A stretch of DNA of 64,000 nucleotides from Sutterella megalosphaeroides (GTDB lineage Bacteria > Pseudomonadota > Gammaproteobacteria > Burkholderiales > Burkholderiaceae_F): contig NZ_AP018786.1 in the NCBI RefSeq assembly GCF_003609995.1, positions 2,242,001 through 2,306,000 of the forward strand, read 5' to 3'. The notes beneath the pieces are model-generated. The model made no database searches, was not told the origin of the DNA, and worked only from the letters and a program-made list of their open reading frames with translations. This document shows positions 33,071 to 43,923 of the stretch, in pieces; within the stretch, counting starts at the first letter, position 1; every line of letters begins with the position of its first letter. The translations under genes and the position numbers were made by a program.

Positions 33071-35950
33071 TCAGAGGAGCTTCTTTTCTTCTTCGAGCAC
33101 TTCGATGACGAGCGACGAGCCACCCGCGTCCGACTCCGCGTTGCCCTCGGAGAGCGGGAGCGCTTCGAGGCGCTCGGCGCGCCAGGCCGCGGCGAGCTGC
33201 TTCCCGCGACGGGCGCGATGCAGGAGATGGTCTTCGAACGACTTCTTCGCAAGGAGCACTTCGCGCGGCTTCGAGCCTCGGCCCGTGCCCGTGACGACGA
33301 CCCCTCGGGTGTCGACGGCCTTCAGGTCGACGAGCTTTTCACTCGCCAGAAGCTGCATGAGCGAAACGCCCACGCCGCCCGCACTCAAACGTCGGATTTC
33401 TTCGAGCGGGAAGATGAGAATGCGACCGAGCGCCGAGAGGCAGGCCGCGTGCGTGCGACCCGTCGTCACGACGGGCGGAAGCGCCCGTTCGCCCGCAGCC
33501 ACTTTGAGGAAGGTGCGGCCCGCTTTCATGCGGGTCGAGAGGTCGCCCAGGGTGCACACAAGCCCCATCCCGTCGCTCGTCCCGAAAAGGACGCCCGTAT
33601 CGGGCGGCCCCGCGAGGAACCCGACCGCTTCGCTGCCGCGTTCCATTTCGATGAAGGCCGAGAGCGGAGAGCCGTCCCCGCGTCCGCCCGGAAGGCTCGC
33701 GACGGGAACGTTGTAGACGCGCCCCTTGTCGTCGACGACGACGAGCGTGTCGACCGAACGGCATTCGACTTGCGTCAAGAAGCCGTCCCCCATCTTGAAG
33801 CTCATGAGCGAACCGTCGTGACCGTGCCCGGTGCGGGCGCGCACGAAGCCCTTCTTCGAGACGACCACCGTGACGGGTTCGTCGGCCACGGCGGGCTCGG
33901 CGGCGGCCACGGCCGCTTCTTCGATCACGGTGCGGCGCGCGTCGCCGAACTTCTTCGCGGCGGCATCGATTTCTTTCGCGACCGCGCGCTTCAAGGCGCT
34001 TTCGCTCGAGAGGAGCCGCTCGAGAGAAGCGCGTTCCTTCGTGAGTTCGGCGAGTTCCCGTTCGATCGCAATCGCCGCTAGGCGCGCCAATTGGCGGAGA
34101 CGAATTTCAAGAATGTCTTCCGCCTGACGGGCCGTGAGCGAAAACTCCGTCATGAGCGCTTCTTTCGGCTCGTCGTGGTTGCGGATGATTTCGATCACTC
34201 GATCAAGGTTCAAAAGCGCGATCGAGCGGCCTTCGAGCACGTGAATGCGGTCGTTCACCTTCTCAAGGCGGGCGCTCGTGCGACGACGCACGGTCTTCAA
34301 ACGGAAGTCGAGCCACTCGGCAACGATTTCGAGGAGGCCCTTCTGACGGGGCTTCCCGTCGATGCCGAGCATGACGAGGTTGACGGGAACGTTCGCCTCG
34401 AGTTCGGTCTGAACGAGAAGCGTCTGCACGAACTCTTCCCGGTCGATGCGGCTCGACTTCGGTTCGAAGACGAGGCGCACGGGCACGTCCTTGCCGGACT
34501 CGTCGCGCACGCGTTCGAGCACGGCGAGCATCGCGCCCTTCGCCTGCTGCTGCTTGGCGGTGAGGGACTTCTTGTCTTTTCTTACCTTCGGGTTCGTGAT
34601 CTGCTCGATTTTGTCGAGAACGAGCTTCGACGAGCACGCGGGCGGCAGTTCGTCGACGACGAGCTGCCACTGACCGCGGGCAAGCTCCTCGAAGTGGTAG
34701 CGCGCGCGAACGCGCAGACGGCCTCGACCCGTGCGGTAGACCTGACGGATTTCGTCGCGCGAGGAGATGATCTGACCGCCGCACGGGAAGTCGGGCCCGG
34801 GCATGAGGGCGAGCACTTCGTCGAGCGTCGCTTCGGGCTTTTCAAGAAGGAGCGTGCAGGCGGCGGCCACCTCGGTCAGGTTGTGCGAGGGGATTTCGGT
34901 CGCCATACCGACGGCAATACCCGAGGAGCCGTTCAAAAGGACGAACGGGAGCTGCGCGGGGAGTTCCACGGGTTCCGTGAAATTCCCGTCGTAATTCGGC
35001 ACGAAGTCGACCGCCCCTTTGTCCACCTCATCGAGGAGCAGGGCCGCGATCGGCATGAGGCGCGCTTCGGTGTAACGCATGGCGGCCTGCGAGTCGCCGT
35101 CGCGCGAGCCGAAATTCCCTTCGCCCGCGACAAGCGGATAGCGAAGCGAGAAGTTCTGCGCCATGCGCACCATCGCGTCATAGACCGACTGGTCGCCGTG
35201 CGGATGGTATTTGCCGAGCACGTCGCCCACGACGCGGGCGGACTTCACGGGGCGGTTTTCGTAACGGAGCCCCATGCGGTCCATGTCGATCAGGATGCGG
35301 CGCTGCACGGGCTTTTGCCCGTCGGAGACTTCGGGGAGCGCACGGCTTTTCACAACCGACATCGCGTATTCGAGATAGGCGCGCGAAGCGTAGCGAGCAA
35401 GCATCAACGCACCGTTTTCTTCCGTGTCGCCCGTCATCGCCTGCGCCACGGGGGAGTTGCCCGGGAGATCGCCTTCGGAATCTTCGGGCTCGACCGGAGC
35501 TTCGGCCTTTGCAACGGGTTCGGCGGCTTCGACGGCTTCCACCTTGCGGTCAACCTCGGGCGCCTGCGGGACGTCCGGGGCGGACGGCATGTCGGCCGCG
35601 TCGGCAGGGGCGGAGACGGGAGCAACGAGCGCTTCGGCGGCGTCCGACGTCTTCGGCGGCGTCTTCGCGAGCGCCTTCGCGACGGTCTTCGGAGCGGCCT
35701 TGGGAGCAACCTTCACGGGCGCAACTGCTTCGAGCACGTCCGCAAAGAGGAGCCCGTCGGGGACGCTTTCGGTTTCGCGTTCGGCGCTCGCGCGGCGCGT
35801 GCGCTTTTGCGCGGCGGCCGCCTTGCGTTCCTCCGCAAGGCGCTCGGCCTTCAGTTTTTCGAGTGCGCCGTCATTCCACGGAATCCGCACCTCTTCGCCG
35901 AAGAGGTCGCCCGTAAAGTCGTACACCGGAACGGTTTTCTTCTTGCCCAT
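33071..35950 (-). CDS. parC: DNA topoisomerase IV subunit A, with long N-terminal extension
   Basis: A 959-residue subunit that cuts and rejoins DNA during decatenation. The start at 35950 ([12 protein letters not shown]) has GAGGAA upstream. The conserved core begins only near residue 185 ([19 protein letters not shown]). The catalytic Tyr in [10 protein letters not shown] is residue 293, against about 120 in E. coli ParC, so roughly 170 residues are added at the front. The extension is Ala/Pro/Glu/Lys-rich and low in complexity, probably disordered. The quinolone region reads [14 protein letters not shown], with Gln at the site of E. coli Ser80; I believe Gln is natural in this order. The C-terminal blades follow from about residue 730. 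parE ends 11 bases upstream. Confidence 0.95.
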   Translation of the reverse strand: MGKKKTVPVYDFTGDLFGEEVRIPWNDGALEKLKAERLAEERKAAAAQKRTRRASAERETESVPDGLLFADVLEAVAPVKVAPKAAPKTVAKALAKTPPKTSDAAEALVAPVSAPADAADMPSAPDVPQAPEVDRKVEAVEAAEPVAKAEAPVEPEDSEGDLPGNSPVAQAMTGDTEENGALMLARYASRAYLEYAMSVVKSRALPEVSDGQKPVQRRILIDMDRMGLRYENRPVKSARVVGDVLGKYHPHGDQSVYDAMVRMAQNFSLRYPLVAGEGNFGSRDGDSQAAMRYTEARLMPIAALLLDEVDKGAVDFVPNYDGNFTEPVELPAQLPFVLLNGSSGIAVGMATEIPSHNLTEVAAACTLLLEKPEATLDEVLALMPGPDFPCGGQIISSRDEIRQVYRTGRGRLRVRARYHFEELARGQWQLVVDELPPACSSKLVLDKIEQITNPKVRKDKKSLTAKQQQAKGAMLAVLERVRDESGKDVPVRLVFEPKSSRIDREEFVQTLLVQTELEANVPVNLVMLGIDGKPRQKGLLEIVAEWLDFRLKTVRRRTSARLEKVNDRIHVLEGRSIALLNLDRVIEIIRNHDEPKEALMTEFSLTARQAEDILEIRLRQLARLAAIAIERELAELTKERASLERLLSSESALKRAVAKEIDAAAKKFGDARRTVIEEAAVAAAEPAVADEPVTVVVSKKGFVRARTGHGHDGSLMSFKMGDGFLTQVECRSVDTLVVVDDKGRVYNVPVASLPGGRGDGSPLSAFIEMERGSEAVGFLAGPPDTGVLFGTSDGMGLVCTLGDLSTRMKAGRTFLKVAAGERALPPVVTTGRTHAACLSALGRILIFPLEEIRRLSAGGVGVSLMQLLASEKLVDLKAVDTRGVVVTGTGRGSKPREVLLAKKSFEDHLLHRARRGKQLAAAWRAERLEALPLSEGNAESDAGGSSLVIEVLEEEKKLL

Positions 35951-35961
35951 GTCGATATTCC

Positions 35962-37938
35962 TCAGACGTCGGTTTCGGCGCGGTCGCCGTAGGCTTCCAT
36001 CCATTCGCGGCGGCCGTTGGCCTGATTGCCGCTCATCAGGAGGTGCATCACGGATCGCGTGACCGCTTCGTCCATATCGCCGAGCGACACGGGAAGGAGT
36101 CGGCGCGTATCGGGGTTGAGCGTCGTTTCCGCAAGCTGTTCGGCCTGCATTTCACCGAGCCCCTTGAAGCGCGAGACCTTGAGTTCGTCCTCGCGGAAGC
36201 CTTCCTTTTTGAGCGCGTCGAGCGTTCGGGTGAGCTCCCGATCGTCGAGGCAGTAGATCTTGCGGTCCTTCTTGCGACCCTTTTTCGGCGCGTCGACGCG
36301 GTAAAGGGGCGGCATCGCCACATAGACGTGGCCGAGCTCGATCAATTTCGGAAAGTGCCGGTAAAAGAGCGTGAGAAGGAGCACCTGAATGTGGGAGCCG
36401 TCGACGTCGGCGTCCGAGAGAATGCAGATCTTCCCGTAGCGCAACCCCTTCAAATCGGGGTCACCCTCTTTCGGGTGCGGATCGACCCCGATCGCGAGCG
36501 CGATGTCGTGGATCGTGTCGGAGCCGAGCAGTTCGTCCGAGTCGACTTCCCACGTGTTGAGAATCTTCCCGCGCAGGGGAAGAATCGCCTGGAATTCCTT
36601 GTCGCGGCCCGCCTTGGCGGAGCCCCCGGCCGAGTCCCCTTCGACGATGAAAAGCTCGTTTCGGGTGATGTCGTCCGTTTCGCAGTCGGTGAGCTTGCCG
36701 GGCAGCACCGCCACGGTCGAACTCTTGCGTTTTTCGTATTTTGAGGCCTGCCGCTGACGCGCCTGCGCGACGCTCACAATGTGTTCGACGAGCTTTTTGC
36801 CGTCTTCGATGTGGTCGTTCAACCAGAATTCGAACTGCGTGCGCACGAAATTCGAGACGAGCTTCAAGGCGTCGCGGCTCGTGAGCTTTTCTTTGGTCTG
36901 CCCCTGGAATTGGGGATCGAGCGACTTCGTCGAAAGGACGAAATTCGCGCGCCCGAAGACGTCTTCGGCCAGCACCTTCACTCCCTTCGTTTGAAGGCCG
37001 TGAATTTCCATGAAGGTTTTGACGGCCTGAAAGAGCCCGTCCTTCAAGCCCGACTCGTGCGTGCCTCCCTGCGGGGTCGGGATGAGGTTCACGTAGCTTT
37101 CGCGCGTGAGCGGCCCTTCGGTCGTCCAGGCAAGCACCCAGGCGGCGCCTTCGCCCGGAGCGAAGCCCTCCGTATTTTCGTCGGCGTACCCGGACGCCTC
37201 GAAGGGTTCCACGAGGGGATCGGCGCGCAATTCCGAAAGGAGGTATTCGCGCAGACCCCCTTCGTACTTCCACGTTTGGGTTTCACCCGTCTTTTCGTTC
37301 GAATAGACGACCTCGCACCCCGGAAGGAGCACGGCCTTCGAGCGCAGAAGCCGCACGAGCGCCGCCTCGGGCACGACGGGGCTGTCGAAATACTTGGCGT
37401 CGGGCCAGCAGGTAACGCGCGTACCCGTCTGCGACTTCGGGCGCGAACTCTTTTTGTCGGACAAGGGGTCGACGACGAACCCGTCCTCGAACGCGAGGTT
37501 CGCCTCGCGCCCGTCGCGCCAGACCGTCACTTCGAGTCGCGTCGAGAGGGCGTTCGTCACCGAGACGCCCACGCCGTGAAGCCCCCCCGCGAAGGAGTAG
37601 GGACCCGAGCCGTCCGCCTTGGCGAACTTCCCGCCCGCATGCAGTCGCGTGAAAACGAGTTCGACGACAGGCGCGTGCTCTTCGGGGTGCATCCCCGTGG
37701 GAATGCCTCGCCCGTTGTCTTCGACCGTCACGCCGCCGTCGGCGCGCAACGTCACCGAAATCCGAGTCCCGAACCCGGCGAGCACTTCGTCGCTCGCGTT
37801 GTCGATGACTTCCTGCACGATGTGAAGGGGATTGTCGGTGAGCGTGTACATGCCCGGACGCTGCTTGACGGGCTCAAGCCCTTTGAGCACGCGAATGGAA
37901 CCGACGTCGTAATCCTCTGCCCTCGTCTTCTTTACCAC
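35962..37938 (-). CDS. parE: DNA topoisomerase IV subunit B
   Basis: The ATPase subunit of topoisomerase IV, 658 residues from the GTG at 37938 ([20 protein letters not shown]), which has AAGGTGG 4 bases upstream and gives the usual family length. An in-frame ATG at 38064 would add 42 residues and lies just after a plausible -10 (TAAAAT), so the start is not settled. GHKL motifs: [20 protein letters not shown] and [15 protein letters not shown]. The TOPRIM domain has [18 protein letters not shown] and the DADVDGSHI acidic pair. C-terminal [16 protein letters not shown] is typical. Cotranscribed with parC. Confidence 0.95.
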   Translation of the reverse strand: MVKKTRAEDYDVGSIRVLKGLEPVKQRPGMYTLTDNPLHIVQEVIDNASDEVLAGFGTRISVTLRADGGVTVEDNGRGIPTGMHPEEHAPVVELVFTRLHAGGKFAKADGSGPYSFAGGLHGVGVSVTNALSTRLEVTVWRDGREANLAFEDGFVVDPLSDKKSSRPKSQTGTRVTCWPDAKYFDSPVVPEAALVRLLRSKAVLLPGCEVVYSNEKTGETQTWKYEGGLREYLLSELRADPLVEPFEASGYADENTEGFAPGEGAAWVLAWTTEGPLTRESYVNLIPTPQGGTHESGLKDGLFQAVKTFMEIHGLQTKGVKVLAEDVFGRANFVLSTKSLDPQFQGQTKEKLTSRDALKLVSNFVRTQFEFWLNDHIEDGKKLVEHIVSVAQARQRQASKYEKRKSSTVAVLPGKLTDCETDDITRNELFIVEGDSAGGSAKAGRDKEFQAILPLRGKILNTWEVDSDELLGSDTIHDIALAIGVDPHPKEGDPDLKGLRYGKICILSDADVDGSHIQVLLLTLFYRHFPKLIELGHVYVAMPPLYRVDAPKKGRKKDRKIYCLDDRELTRTLDALKKEGFREDELKVSRFKGLGEMQAEQLAETTLNPDTRRLLPVSLGDMDEAVTRSVMHLLMSGNQANGRREWMEAYGDRAETDV

Positions 37939-38354
37939 TTGACCACCTTGAAACACACCCGGGCGCTCGTTTTGGAAAGCTTCCGGGTCGACCGCGAGGG
38001 TTTGCACGACGCCGCTCGACGCCGCCGCCCCGAAAAACGCCGGAAAGCCCGCCGCGACTGACATTCGGCGGGCAAGCACCCCTCGAAAGGCCCCTATTTT
38101 ACCCGACGTTTGCCGCGGGCCATGCGGGGGTGCCCGTGGGCCGACGGGATTCGGGAAGCGTACGAATTTCCCTTGAAAACCAGCGAGTTCAACGGGGTTT
38201 GCGTTCGAACGTCCGCAGGCGGGACGGCTCGCCCGACGATCGCACGGAAAAGTCGCCCGCAAAGGGCTTCGCTCTAGGCAAATCCCCTGATAAAATTCTG
38301 CTTTTCCACCCCCGGGCATCCCGCAGGGTCTCTCATTTTCCAGGGTTTACAGAG
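37939..38354. other. Divergent promoter region, parE and FGGY kinase
   Basis: About 415 bases without a separate gene. On the minus strand TAAAAT (38097-38102) is a candidate parE -10. On the plus strand TAAAAT (38289-38294) in GATAAAATTC is a candidate -10 for the kinase gene. The longest parE frame runs through to 38319, but its Pro/Arg-rich translation is not conserved-looking. Confidence 0.5.
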
Positions 38355-39935
38355 ATGGATAAGAACGAGAAGTTGTACATGGGCTTTGACGCCGGCACGC
38401 AGAGCGTCAAGGTGGCGGTTTATGACGGCAATTTCCAACCCGTAGCGACCCGCAGCCTTCCGACGACCCTGCGCTATCCGCATCCGGGCTGGGTGGAAAT
38501 GGATGCGGACAATTACGTGGCGGTGACGCTCGAGTGCATGAAGGGCGTGGTTGACGATCTGCGCGCGGCCGGGCGCGATCCTGCGAACATTGCTTCCGTC
38601 ATGGGCGACGGGATCATCTGCGGGATCGTCGGCATCGACCGCGAAGGCCGCGCCGTCACGCCGTACATCAACTACCTCGACAGCCGCACGACCGACGACG
38701 TCGAAGCGCTCAACGCGCGCGGGCTCGAGATCTGGGGGCGCGAAACGGGCAACCCGGAAGCGAGCCCCATGTTTCCCGCGATGTTCGCGCGCTGGTTCCT
38801 GCGCAAGCACGAAGGGTTCCGCGAAAAGGGCGTGAAGTTCGTGCACAACGCTCCCTACATCCTCATGCACCTCGCGGGCCTTGCGGCCGAAGACGCCTTC
38901 ATCGACTGGGGCGCCATGTCGGGCTGGGGGCTCGGCTACGACGTGAAGGAAAAGCGCTGGTCGCCCGAGCAGCTCGAAATCCTCGGGATCGATCCCGCCT
39001 ACATGCCCCGGATTTTGAAGCCCTGGGACCGCGTCGGGGGGCTCTCGGAGGCCGTCGCCCGCGAAACGGGTCTTCCCGCGGGCATTCCGATTCTCGCCGG
39101 TGCGGGCGACACGATGCAGTCGATGCTCGGCTCGGGCATTTTCGAAGCCAACCAGGGGGTGGACGTCGCGGGCACCTGCGCCATGTTCTGCGTTTCGACG
39201 GACGGGATCGTCCCCGAACTCTCGAAGCCCGGCATGGGGCTCGTCTTCAATTCGGGGACCCTTCCCGACACGTACTTCTACTGGGGGTTCGTGCGTACGG
39301 GCGGGCTCGCCCTTCGCTGGTTCAAGGACCACGTCTGCCGCGAAGAAGGGAACGGCGACTACTACCGCGAACTCTCCGAGGGCGCTGCGAAAGTGCCCGC
39401 GGGCTCGAGGGGCGTCCTCTTTCTCCCCTACCTCACGGGCGGCAACGGCGACGAGAAGGACGCCTCGGGGTGCTTCCTCAACATGACGATGGACGACGAT
39501 CAGTTCGTCATGTGGCGCGCCGTGCTCGAGGCGATCGGGTACGACTACATCGGGCTTGCCGACAACTACCGCAAGGCGGGGGTCGACCTCACCCGCATCA
39601 CCGTGACGGAAGGAGGTTCGCGCGACGACCTCTGGAATCAGATCAAGTCCGACATGCTTGAAGCGAACATCGTGCGCTTCAAGAACCCGGGCGGCGCCGT
39701 GCTCACGAACTGCATCTTCGGCGCCTGGGCGACAGGCGGCCTCGGCGGCGAAGCGGAGGATCCGGCGCCGCTTCGCGAAGCGCTCGCCGCGGCGATCACG
39801 CCTTCGGGCGCGTTCGAGCCCGACGCCGCACGCTCGCGCGCCTACCGCGAACTCTACGAAATGCGCCGTTCGCTCGTGGCCGTCGACATGAAGGCGGCCT
39901 TCGCGAAGCTCGTTCGCATGCGCGACGTGCACTGA
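38355..39935 (+). CDS. FGGY-family carbohydrate kinase
   Basis: A 526-residue sugar kinase of the xylulokinase/glycerol kinase fold, phosphorylating a sugar or polyol with ATP. N-terminal phosphate loop FDAGTQSVKVAVYD at residue 10; HPGWVEMDAD near 46; GDGIICGIVGIDREGRAV near 88. The adenosine site is VTEGGSRDDLWNQIKSDML near residue 415, followed by CIFGAWATGG. The start at 38355 has a weak ribosome site, and the N-terminus matches the family. No transporter, isomerase or other sugar gene is adjacent, so the substrate stays open; xylulose-like sugars are the nearest guess. Confidence 0.88.
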   Translation: MDKNEKLYMGFDAGTQSVKVAVYDGNFQPVATRSLPTTLRYPHPGWVEMDADNYVAVTLECMKGVVDDLRAAGRDPANIASVMGDGIICGIVGIDREGRAVTPYINYLDSRTTDDVEALNARGLEIWGRETGNPEASPMFPAMFARWFLRKHEGFREKGVKFVHNAPYILMHLAGLAAEDAFIDWGAMSGWGLGYDVKEKRWSPEQLEILGIDPAYMPRILKPWDRVGGLSEAVARETGLPAGIPILAGAGDTMQSMLGSGIFEANQGVDVAGTCAMFCVSTDGIVPELSKPGMGLVFNSGTLPDTYFYWGFVRTGGLALRWFKDHVCREEGNGDYYRELSEGAAKVPAGSRGVLFLPYLTGGNGDEKDASGCFLNMTMDDDQFVMWRAVLEAIGYDYIGLADNYRKAGVDLTRITVTEGGSRDDLWNQIKSDMLEANIVRFKNPGGAVLTNCIFGAWATGGLGGEAEDPAPLREALAAAITPSGAFEPDAARSRAYRELYEMRRSLVAVDMKAAFAKLVRMRDVH

Positions 39936-40270
39936 GCGATTCCGATACGCCGAAGGACGTCGACATCCCGACGCTCACCGAACGCCCTTTCGACCGACCC
40001 CGGTCAAAAGGGCGTTCGTGTTTTTACACCTTCCGTTTTCGTTTTTTCCCGCGTCCTGCCGCTCCGTTGCGTTCTTTTTCGTCCTTTTTCGCGTTTGAGC
40101 TTCTTCCGCAGGCGACGACGCCCTAAAATGAATTTTCAAGTCATGCAAACCGACGGATGTGTCAACGCCTACCGTCGGCGCCTTCGGGCAAAACGGACGT
40201 GCGGACGACCGCCCCTTTTTGCTCCCGCATCGAATACTTCGCGTTGAACTCTCGCTAGGAATCTAAAAAC
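39936..40270. other. Intergenic region before the metal-ATPase cluster
   Basis: About 335 bases. The kinase terminator (39981-40025) is on the left. A CTAAAAT -10-like element sits at about 40122-40128, roughly 145 bases before the first gene of the cluster. No metal-regulator operator was recognised. Confidence 0.5.
39981..40025 (+). terminator. Terminator after the FGGY kinase gene
   Basis: Arms AACGCCCTTTCGACCG / CGGTCAAAAGGGCGTT, 4-base loop, followed by CGTGTTTTT. Confidence 0.85.
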
Positions 40271-40603
40271 ATGAACGAAACGACGAAATACGGTCTCATC
40301 TTCCTCGGCGGCGTGGTGGTCGGCGCGCTCGGCGCCTGCGCGATTTCCCGCGGCAAGCTCAACATCAAGCCCCTTGCGGCCGACCTCGTCTCGGGCGGTC
40401 TGGAGCTACGCGAAAAGGCGCTTGCCGCCGTCGAAGGCGTGAAGGAAGACCTCGCCGACGTGGTCGCCGAAGCCCAGGTGAAGGCCCAGGAACGCCGCGA
40501 AGCCGCGGAACTGCGTGAAGCCGCGGCCGCCGAAGCCGCCGCGCCCGAAGCGGCCGAAACGGTTGAAGCGAAGCCCGCTCCCGCCGTGACGCCCGCCTGC
40601 TGA
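40271..40603 (+). CDS. Small membrane-anchored protein of the metal-ATPase cluster
   Basis: A 110-residue protein. Residues 8-26 form one membrane helix (GLIFLGGVVVGALGACAIS). The rest is a charged helix (LELREKALAAVEGVKEDLADVVAEAQVKAQERREAAELREAAAA) and an Ala/Pro tail ending in Cys. AGGAATC lies upstream of ATG 40271. Short proteins with one membrane helix and a coiled tail occur beside similar P-type ATPases in other anaerobes; this is recalled, not checked. A structural or regulatory partner of the ATPase is a reasonable guess. Confidence 0.65.
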   Translation: MNETTKYGLIFLGGVVVGALGACAISRGKLNIKPLAADLVSGGLELREKALAAVEGVKEDLADVVAEAQVKAQERREAAELREAAAAEAAAPEAAETVEAKPAPAVTPAC

Positions 40604-40748
40604 TCGAGCCGGGCTCTTTCCGACTCTTTCCGGCTCTTTTCCTTACGCCTGCGACTAAGTCCCGAGGCGCGCCCTGCGCGCGCCCCGGCTTTTTCCGCCG
40701 ACTTTCTCCGCCCGGAGCGCCGCGTGCGCCCCGGGCGTCGGGTGCATT

Positions 40749-43310
40749 ATGAATTTCGAACTTGTTCATGCGGCCGGCACGCGCGAACGTTGGAAGACAA
40801 CGAGTACGCTCACGCGTGCGTCGGCCGCATTGCTTGCCGACGAGGTGGCCGCCATCGAGGGCGTGACGGGCGTTACCGTCAACGCCCGCACGGGCTCGGT
40901 CGTCCTCACGGTTGCGAGCGCCGCGGCGAAAACCCGCACGTACCTTTACTTCGAATCGCTGAAGCGCGTGCCGCCCGTTCGGCGCCGTCAGCCGCGCACG
41001 AGCGCGGACAACGAGGCGCTGCGCGAAAAAGCGCGCGACGACGCCCGCAAGCTCCTTCACGCCGATGCGGCGACGCTCGTTCGCGAAACGCTTCCGAGCA
41101 CGGAACGCTGGATTCCGGCCGAAGGCACCGAACCCGGTGCGACGGCGGGCGCCCCGCAACCCGCGCGCACCCGCATCGGGCGCTTCGTCGAGACGCTCGT
41201 TCGGGGCTTCGCGCATATGCCGATTCTCGAACTGATCGACCGCATCAAGGCGCTTTTCGCGCACGCGTTGCCGCTCGGACGCGCCGGCGCTCGGGGTGCT
41301 CGGGCTCTTCAGGCCGCGCCCGCGGGGGTTCCCGCTGCGGCTTCGGTTGCGGATGAAAACGACGCCTCGGCGGAACTCGACTTCGCGCCGCTTGCGCGCT
41401 ACGTCTTCCTGCGCCCGATGCTCCCGATGCTCGTCAACACGGCAAACGCCGTGCTCGGCGCGATTCCGCGTCTCGTCGACGCCGCGAAGGAGCTCATGCA
41501 CGGTCGACTCAACGTCGAAGTGCTCGACGGCGCGGCCATTCTCATTTCGCTTTTGCGGCGCGACTTCCGTACGGTGGGGCTTCTCGTGCTTCTGCTTGGC
41601 CTCGGCGAGATGCTTGAAAATTACACCCGCAAGAAGTCGCTCGCGTCGCTTGCCGATCAGCTTGCGATCAAGGTCGACCGCGTCTGGATCCGCTCCGAAG
41701 GCAAGGTCCGCTCGATTCCGCTTTCCGAACTTTCGGACGACGACGTCGTGGTCGTGCGTTCAGGCTCCGTCATTCCCGTCGACGGCGTGGTGCTTGCCGG
41801 GGATGCCGCCGTCAATCAGGCGACGATGACGGGCGAGCCCCTCCCCGTGCACCGCACGACGGGCGGGAGCGTCTTTGCGGGGACCGTGGTCGAAGACGGC
41901 GAAATCGACATTCGCCCGACCGCCCGCGGCGACCGCTCGCGCCTCTCGAAGATCGTGCGCTTCATCGAAAATTCCGAAGCCGCCAAGGCGGGGATTCAAG
42001 GGAAGGCAGAGCGCCTCGCCGACGCGATCGTCCCTTACAACCTGCTTCTCGCGGGGCTCGTTTTCCTCGTGACGCGCGACCTCACGCGCACGGCCTCCGT
42101 GCTGCTTGTCGACTACTCGTGTGCGCTCCGACTCGCGACTCCGCTTGCGATTCTCACCGCCATGCGTACCGGCACCGAAAAGGGCGTGCTCGTGAAGGGC
42201 GGCCGGTTCCTCGAAGCGCTCTCCGAAGTCGACACCGTGGTCTTTGACAAGACGGGCACCCTCACCTCGGCCGCGCCCGTGCTCTCCGACGTCGTGCCGC
42301 TTTCGCCCGACTACGACCGCGATTCGATTCTGCGCCTTGCAGCCTGCCTCGAAGAGCACTTCCCGCATCCCGTCTCGCGCGCGGTCGTGCGTGCCGCCAC
42401 CGCCGAAGGGCTCTTTCACGACGACGAGCCGCACGACACCGAAGTGCGCTACATCGCCGCGCACGGCATCTGCTCCGCGGTGCGGGGCGAAAAGGTCGTG
42501 CTCGGGAGCCGTCACTTCGTCGAGGACGACGAAGGGGTCGACGTCACGCCCGCCGATGCGGCCGTGGCGACGCTTGCCGACCAAGGGAAGTCGATTCTCT
42601 ACATGGCCGTGGGCGGACGCATTGCGGGCGTTCTCGGGATCGAAGACCCCATACGCGAAGAAGCCCGCGAAACGATTGCGCGACTGCGCGAGAGCGGCAT
42701 TCGCAAAATCGTGATGCTCACGGGCGACGGCGAACGCACCGCGCGCCACGTGGCCGAGTCGCTCGGGCTCGACGACTTCCGCGCGCAGGTGCTCCCCGAA
42801 GACAAGGCAAAGCACGTCGAGGCGCTCAAGCGCTCGGGCGCCAAAGTCCTCATGGTCGGGGACGGCATCAACGATTCGCCCGCGCTTTCCGCCGCCCACG
42901 TGGGCGTGACGCTGCGCGACGGGACCGACATCGCCCAGGAAGTGGCGGACGTCGTGCTCACCGAAAACCGTCTGAGCGACCTCGTTACCGCAATCGACCT
43001 CGGGAAAGCCTCCATGCGCCGCGTGAAGCAGAATTTCACGCTTTCCGTCGGGCTCAACACCGCGTTTCTCGCGGGGGGTCTTACGGGGACGCTCACGCCC
43101 GCGGCGGGTGCGCTTTTGCACAACGCCACGACGATCGGCGTTTGCCTCAACGCGATGCGCTCGCCCGTCGAGCCGCTCGAGCCGCGTCGGTCGCTTGCGC
43201 ACGCGATCGAAGACATCACGTCGAACGTGCGTTCGACGGTGAGCGACATCGAAGCGAAACTTGCTCCGACCGTTGCCGCCGCCGACGCTCCGGTCGTCGC
43301 CCGTACGTAA
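40749..43310 (+). CDS. Heavy-metal P1B-type ATPase with atypical YSC membrane motif
   Basis: An 853-residue cation pump. Residues 15-60 are an HMA-like fold without the CxxC metal site. An Ala/Arg-rich linker follows. The actuator loop has QATMTGEPLPVHR; the phosphorylation site is DKTGTLTS (Asp500); the P1B-specific His-Pro is in EEHFPHPVSRAV; the hinge is GDGINDSPAL. In the membrane helix that normally reads CPCALGLATP this protein has DYSCALRLATP (Tyr456-Ser457-Cys458), so the first Cys and the invariant Pro are replaced. Such divergence changes metal choice; the metal cannot be named. It is cotranscribed with an HMA-like protein 12 bases downstream. Export from the cytoplasm is the family role. 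Confidence 0.9.
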   Translation: MNFELVHAAGTRERWKTTSTLTRASAALLADEVAAIEGVTGVTVNARTGSVVLTVASAAAKTRTYLYFESLKRVPPVRRRQPRTSADNEALREKARDDARKLLHADAATLVRETLPSTERWIPAEGTEPGATAGAPQPARTRIGRFVETLVRGFAHMPILELIDRIKALFAHALPLGRAGARGARALQAAPAGVPAAASVADENDASAELDFAPLARYVFLRPMLPMLVNTANAVLGAIPRLVDAAKELMHGRLNVEVLDGAAILISLLRRDFRTVGLLVLLLGLGEMLENYTRKKSLASLADQLAIKVDRVWIRSEGKVRSIPLSELSDDDVVVVRSGSVIPVDGVVLAGDAAVNQATMTGEPLPVHRTTGGSVFAGTVVEDGEIDIRPTARGDRSRLSKIVRFIENSEAAKAGIQGKAERLADAIVPYNLLLAGLVFLVTRDLTRTASVLLVDYSCALRLATPLAILTAMRTGTEKGVLVKGGRFLEALSEVDTVVFDKTGTLTSAAPVLSDVVPLSPDYDRDSILRLAACLEEHFPHPVSRAVVRAATAEGLFHDDEPHDTEVRYIAAHGICSAVRGEKVVLGSRHFVEDDEGVDVTPADAAVATLADQGKSILYMAVGGRIAGVLGIEDPIREEARETIARLRESGIRKIVMLTGDGERTARHVAESLGLDDFRAQVLPEDKAKHVEALKRSGAKVLMVGDGINDSPALSAAHVGVTLRDGTDIAQEVADVVLTENRLSDLVTAIDLGKASMRRVKQNFTLSVGLNTAFLAGGLTGTLTPAAGALLHNATTIGVCLNAMRSPVEPLEPRRSLAHAIEDITSNVRSTVSDIEAKLAPTVAAADAPVVART

Positions 43311-43322
43311 AGGAGATTCGCC

Positions 43323-43913
43323 ATGACGATTTACGAATCCGTCCGTTCGCTCACGCCCGGCCGCGCCCGACTGCGCCACGAGGCGCTCCGGGGGCTTGCA
43401 ACCGACGAGGTCGAGTCGCTCGTTGAAACCGTCCGCAACATGGACGGGATCACCGGCGTCACGATCAACCCTCGGGTCGGGAGTTTGCTTGTCACCTGGG
43501 ATACGGAGAAGACCGACGCCCGGACGCTCCTTGAGGCGGCGGAGTGGTTCCTCGCGAGCCGCGAAGCGTTGGTTTCGACGGAAGCTGCCGAAGCCTCGTG
43601 CGACGCCGCGAGTGAAACCTCCTGCAGTTGCTTTTCCGCTCTCAAAGCGGGAGCCGAAATGCTCGATCGCGTCGAGCACCTGATCGAGCCCGCGGGCGGG
43701 CGCATTCTCGACGGACTCAGTCCCTTCCTTGCGCCCGACGTCAAGAAGGGCGGTCGCGCACGACGCGTCACGCAAAACCGCTTGATGCTCGCGGGCTTTG
43801 CAGGAAGTCTTGCCGCACTTGCCGTTCGCGGTACCGCCGCGCACGTCGTTTTGGGCGGCGTCTTCACGGCCCTTTTGACGGTGCACCTCTGGCAGCACCG
43901 GCGCGTACTCTGA
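43323..43913 (+). CDS. HMA-like domain protein with cysteine-rich middle and membrane tail
   Basis: A 196-residue protein with AAGGAG 7 bases before the ATG. Residues 8-68 resemble the HMA-like domain of the neighbouring ATPase (LTPGRARLRHEAL, then GITGVTINPRVGSLLVTWD) and again lack CxxC. Residues 95-110 are Cys-rich (ASCDAASETSCSCF), a possible metal-binding patch. The C-terminal 45 residues hold one or two membrane segments (LMLAGFAGSLAALAVRG, VVLGGVFTALLTVHLW). It starts 12 bases after the ATPase gene, so it probably delivers or buffers the transported metal. Confidence 0.75.
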   Translation: MTIYESVRSLTPGRARLRHEALRGLATDEVESLVETVRNMDGITGVTINPRVGSLLVTWDTEKTDARTLLEAAEWFLASREALVSTEAAEASCDAASETSCSCFSALKAGAEMLDRVEHLIEPAGGRILDGLSPFLAPDVKKGGRARRVTQNRLMLAGFAGSLAALAVRGTAAHVVLGGVFTALLTVHLWQHRRVL

Positions 43914-43923
43914 GGTTACCCCC

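Noticed and set aside
35100-35200. Gln at the quinolone-resistance position of ParC as an acquired mutation
   Set aside because: HPHGDQ is, as I recall, the native sequence in many Burkholderiales ParC proteins, so it is not evidence of selection.
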